Assembly (NCBI GenBank): GCA_039028695.1
Contig: JBCCHN010000067.1
Coordinates: 1 to 26,547, forward strand
DNA: 26,547 bases
Direction of reading: 5' to 3'
Origin: JANQKX01 sp039028695
Lineage (GTDB): Bacteria > Pseudomonadota > Alphaproteobacteria > Kiloniellales > Kiloniellaceae
Part shown: one piece after another, positions 24,560 through 26,547 of the stretch
Numbering within the stretch: position 1 is the first letter of the stretch
Layout: every line of letters starts with the position of its first letter
Notes under the pieces: model-generated
What the model saw: only the letters and a program-made list of their open reading frames with translations
What the model was told of the DNA's origin: nothing
The model's database searches: none
Translations under genes and position numbers: made by a program

Positions 24560-26212
24560 TCACATATTGGGATAGTTGGGCCCGCCGCCGCCTTCGGGCG
24601 TTATCCAGTTGATGTTCTGGTTGGGGTCCTTAATATCGCATGTTTTACAGTGAACGCAGTTTTGTGCATTGATCTGCAATCTTGGATTGGTGCCATCGTC
24701 ATCTTTGACGATTTCATAAACCCCAGCAGGACAGAAGCGTTGCTCTGGCGCATCAAAGATTGCCAGATTGTATTTAATGGGGATCTCGGCATCTTTAAGC
24801 GTTAAATGGACCGGTTGGTCCTCTTCATGGTTCGTATTCGACAAAAAGACCGAAGAATTGCGATCGAAGGTGATTTCCCCATCTGGCTTGGGATACTCGA
24901 TTTTCGGCATATCAGCAGCCGGTTTAAGACAAGTATGATCGGCATGCTTGTGATGGAAGGTCCAAGGCGCCTTGCCGCCAAACAGCTTTAGATCCAATCC
25001 CCCATAGGCCAGGGCACCGTAGAGACCCCATTTCGAAAAAGCCGGCCTGAAGTTACGGGCCTTGTGCAGCTCTTCATATACCCAAGAGGATTTGAACTTT
25101 TCTGGATAGGCTTCCAGTAGACCATAGCCTTCGTCCCCGCTGGTAAGCGCTTCAAATACGGCCTCGGCTGCTAGCATGCCCGATTTCATTGCGTTATGGC
25201 TGCCCTTAATTTTGGGAACGTTGAGAAAACCGGCCGTGCAACCGATCAAGACACCGCCTGGAAAGATGAGCTTGGGAATGGACTGCAAGCCTCCCTCGTT
25301 CAGCGCACGGGCCCCATAGGCCAAGCGTTTGCCTCCTTCCAGCATGGGCCGGATCGCAGGATGGGTCTTAAAACGCTGCATTTCCTCAAAGGGCGAAAGG
25401 TGGGGGTTTTCATAGTCGAGCCCCACCACATAGCCCACATAAGCCTGGTTATCTTCCAGATGATAGATGAAAGAACCGCCCCAGGTAGTGCTGTTCATGG
25501 GCCAGCCGGCGGTATGGATAACTGTACCGGTTTTGTGTTTTTCCGGATCAAGCTGCCAAAGCTCCTTAATACCGATCCCGAAGGTTTGCGGATCGCAATC
25601 GGCCCGCAGGTCAAAGCGCTCGAAGAGAGTCTTGGTCAGGGAACCGCGGCAGCCTTCGGCAAAGAATGTGTATTTGCCGTGAAGCTCGATACCGGGTGTG
25701 TAGGTGCCCTTTTCACTGCCATCCTTGCCGATGCCCATGTCGCCGGTAGCAACCCCCTTGACTCGACCCTGGTCGTCGTAAACCACTTCCGCGGCGGCAA
25801 ATCCTGGATAGATTTCCGCCCCCAGAGCTTCCGCCTGCTCGCCCAGCCAACGGCAAACATTGCCCAGCGAGACTACGTAATTGCCGTGATTTTGCATTTG
25901 CGGCGGCAGGAGGCCAATCGGTACCGAGTGGGATCCCTTCTCGGTCAAAAGCATGAACTTTTCTTCGTCCACAGGCGCGTTCAAGGGCGCCCCCTGCTCT
26001 TTCCAGTCTGGGATCAACTCGTCCAGTGCCCGCGGCTCCAGTACCGCGCCGGAGAGAATATGGGCACCAACCTCGGAACCCTTCTCCAAGACACAAACGG
26101 AAATTTCCTGGCCGCTTTCGGCGCTCATCTGACGTAGCTTGATTGCTGCGGCCAACCCGGAAGGCCCGGCCCCAACAATAACCACGTCATATTCCATAAA
26201 TTCCCGTTCCAT
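24560..26212 (-). CDS. Electron transfer flavoprotein-ubiquinone oxidoreductase (ETF-QO)
   Basis: ETF-QO takes electrons from reduced ETF, loaded by acyl-CoA and other dehydrogenases, and passes them to ubiquinone at the inner membrane. The 550-residue product has the FAD-binding VVIVGAGPSGLAAA at residues 10-23, LEKGSEVGAHILSGAV, a central quinone/membrane region with GVLIGCTAGFLNVPK, and a C-terminal ferredoxin-like module. Its four iron-sulfur cysteines are C494 (RFCPAGVYE) and C519, C522 and C525 (NCVHCKTC), the expected 4Fe-4S arrangement. The protein ends near GGGGPNYPNM as in homologues. The ATG at 26212 sits directly behind GAGG, so the ATG at 26197 is an alternative; the longer N-terminus resembles what is usual in alphaproteobacteria. 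Confidence 0.96.
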   Translation of the reverse strand: MEREFMEYDVVIVGAGPSGLAAAIKLRQMSAESGQEISVCVLEKGSEVGAHILSGAVLEPRALDELIPDWKEQGAPLNAPVDEEKFMLLTEKGSHSVPIGLLPPQMQNHGNYVVSLGNVCRWLGEQAEALGAEIYPGFAAAEVVYDDQGRVKGVATGDMGIGKDGSEKGTYTPGIELHGKYTFFAEGCRGSLTKTLFERFDLRADCDPQTFGIGIKELWQLDPEKHKTGTVIHTAGWPMNSTTWGGSFIYHLEDNQAYVGYVVGLDYENPHLSPFEEMQRFKTHPAIRPMLEGGKRLAYGARALNEGGLQSIPKLIFPGGVLIGCTAGFLNVPKIKGSHNAMKSGMLAAEAVFEALTSGDEGYGLLEAYPEKFKSSWVYEELHKARNFRPAFSKWGLYGALAYGGLDLKLFGGKAPWTFHHKHADHTCLKPAADMPKIEYPKPDGEITFDRNSSVFLSNTNHEEDQPVHLTLKDAEIPIKYNLAIFDAPEQRFCPAGVYEIVKDDDGTNPRLQINAQNCVHCKTCDIKDPNQNINWITPEGGGGPNYPNM

Positions 26213-26266
26213 ACCTCAAGTTTCCTTTTTCTTGCGGCCTCTTGCCGTGCCCATCTCCAGATTGGT

Positions 26267-26295
26267 TTTCTATCGTGCAGGGTTTCCTACATCAA
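26267..26295 (-). promoter_or_regulatory. Candidate promoter for ETF-QO
   Basis: On the minus strand TTGATG (26290-26295) and TAGAAA (26267-26272) are 17 bases apart, each matching four consensus positions. The start would be near 26260, giving a leader of about 48 bases. The -35 box lies within a tandem 8-bp repeat, which could be an operator. Confidence 0.45.
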
Positions 26296-26306
26296 TGAAT
26301 CAATGA
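26291..26306. repeat. Perfect tandem 8-bp repeat over the ETF-QO -35 region
   Basis: ATCAATGA occurs twice with no gap (26291-26298 and 26299-26306). It overlaps the proposed -35 box and the bases just upstream. Two adjacent half-sites of this kind can mark an activator or repressor site, but the regulator is unknown. Confidence 0.6.
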
Positions 26307-26400
26307 CTAGGTTATCTGCGCACGACCATCCTTTGCGCCAAGACGACTTCCTTCTTTAATCCGCCGGCCTACAAATATCCTAAAGTGTCACGGCCAATTG

Positions 26401-26547
26401 GGTTGGAACTGAGTTAATCAAAATACAATAACAGCAGAAAAATAATGAAAAAAGGAGAGAAAAATATGTAAATTAAAAAGTAGAAATATAATTATTACTA
26501 TATTTATTCATCTCTCAACAATGCTTATATCATAGTTAATTTTCCAG
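26401..26547. other. AT-rich right edge of the window
   Basis: From about 26401 the sequence drops to roughly 34 G/C in 147 bases by hand count, and about 16 in the last 87. The rest of the window is GC-rich. No protein frame of useful length is present on either strand; an eight-codon frame at 26445-26471 is too short to call. Between 26213 and 26400 the DNA is of normal composition and holds the ETF-QO promoter candidate. The stretch may be the start of an acquired segment, a regulatory region of the next gene, or an assembly edge. Confidence 0.7.

Noticed and set aside
25196..26137. 313-codon open frame on the plus strand opposite ETF-QO
   Set aside because: It is antisense to a clearly conserved gene, has no recognisable domain, and such frames are common in GC-rich DNA.
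26445..26471. Eight-codon frame MKKGEKNM in the AT-rich tail, with AGGAG before its last ATG-TAA
   Set aside because: Far too short, and start, stop and purine-rich sequences are expected by chance in such AT-rich DNA.

Overview
The window reads as a stretch of chromosome from an alphaproteobacterium. The evidence is the gene order ftsQ-ftsA-ftsZ-lpxC-bamD-recN-ligA on one strand, the FtsZ with a very long linker ending in an IPAFLRRQ-type tail peptide, a DUF1127 protein, and the block ETF-QO / TPR protein / ispE. The sequence is GC-rich almost throughout, coding density is high, and no frameshifts, insertion sequences, phage genes or CRISPR arrays were seen. The order is not identified; a Rhodospirillales-like lineage is a guess from gene order only.

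Positions 1-10939 (+ strand) hold the distal part of the division and cell wall cluster: the 3' end of ftsQ, then ftsA and ftsZ (septum), lpxC (first committed step of lipid A synthesis), bamD (outer-membrane protein assembly), recN and ligA (DNA repair and replication), and a PLP-dependent ammonia-lyase-like gene that overlaps ligA by four bases. Positions 10944-14648 hold a convergent pepP, a divergently transcribed protein with two DUF1127 units and a clear intrinsic terminator, and a class IV aminotransferase of the D-amino acid type. Positions 14664-17890 (- strand) carry uvrD/pcrA followed by prmA.

Positions 18070-20555 (+ strand) carry an aspartoacylase/succinylglutamate desuccinylase-like metallohydrolase and a pentapeptide-repeat protein built of two related halves. 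Positions 20661-24253 (- strand) carry a TPR protein, ispE, a CDP-alcohol phosphatidyltransferase overlapping ispE by four bases, and tRNA-Gln(UUG). ETF-ubiquinone oxidoreductase follows at 24560-26212 (- strand). The last ~150 bases fall abruptly to roughly 23% GC.

Most of the window is conserved housekeeping DNA. No convincing new multi-gene system was found. The points most worth a second look are the AT-rich right edge, the 8-bp tandem repeat on the ETF-QO promoter, the double-DUF1127 protein and its upstream region, the five-unit minisatellite in the FtsZ linker, the aminotransferase whose expected carboxylate-binding His is Phe, and the unassigned CDP-alcohol phosphatidyltransferase coupled to ispE.
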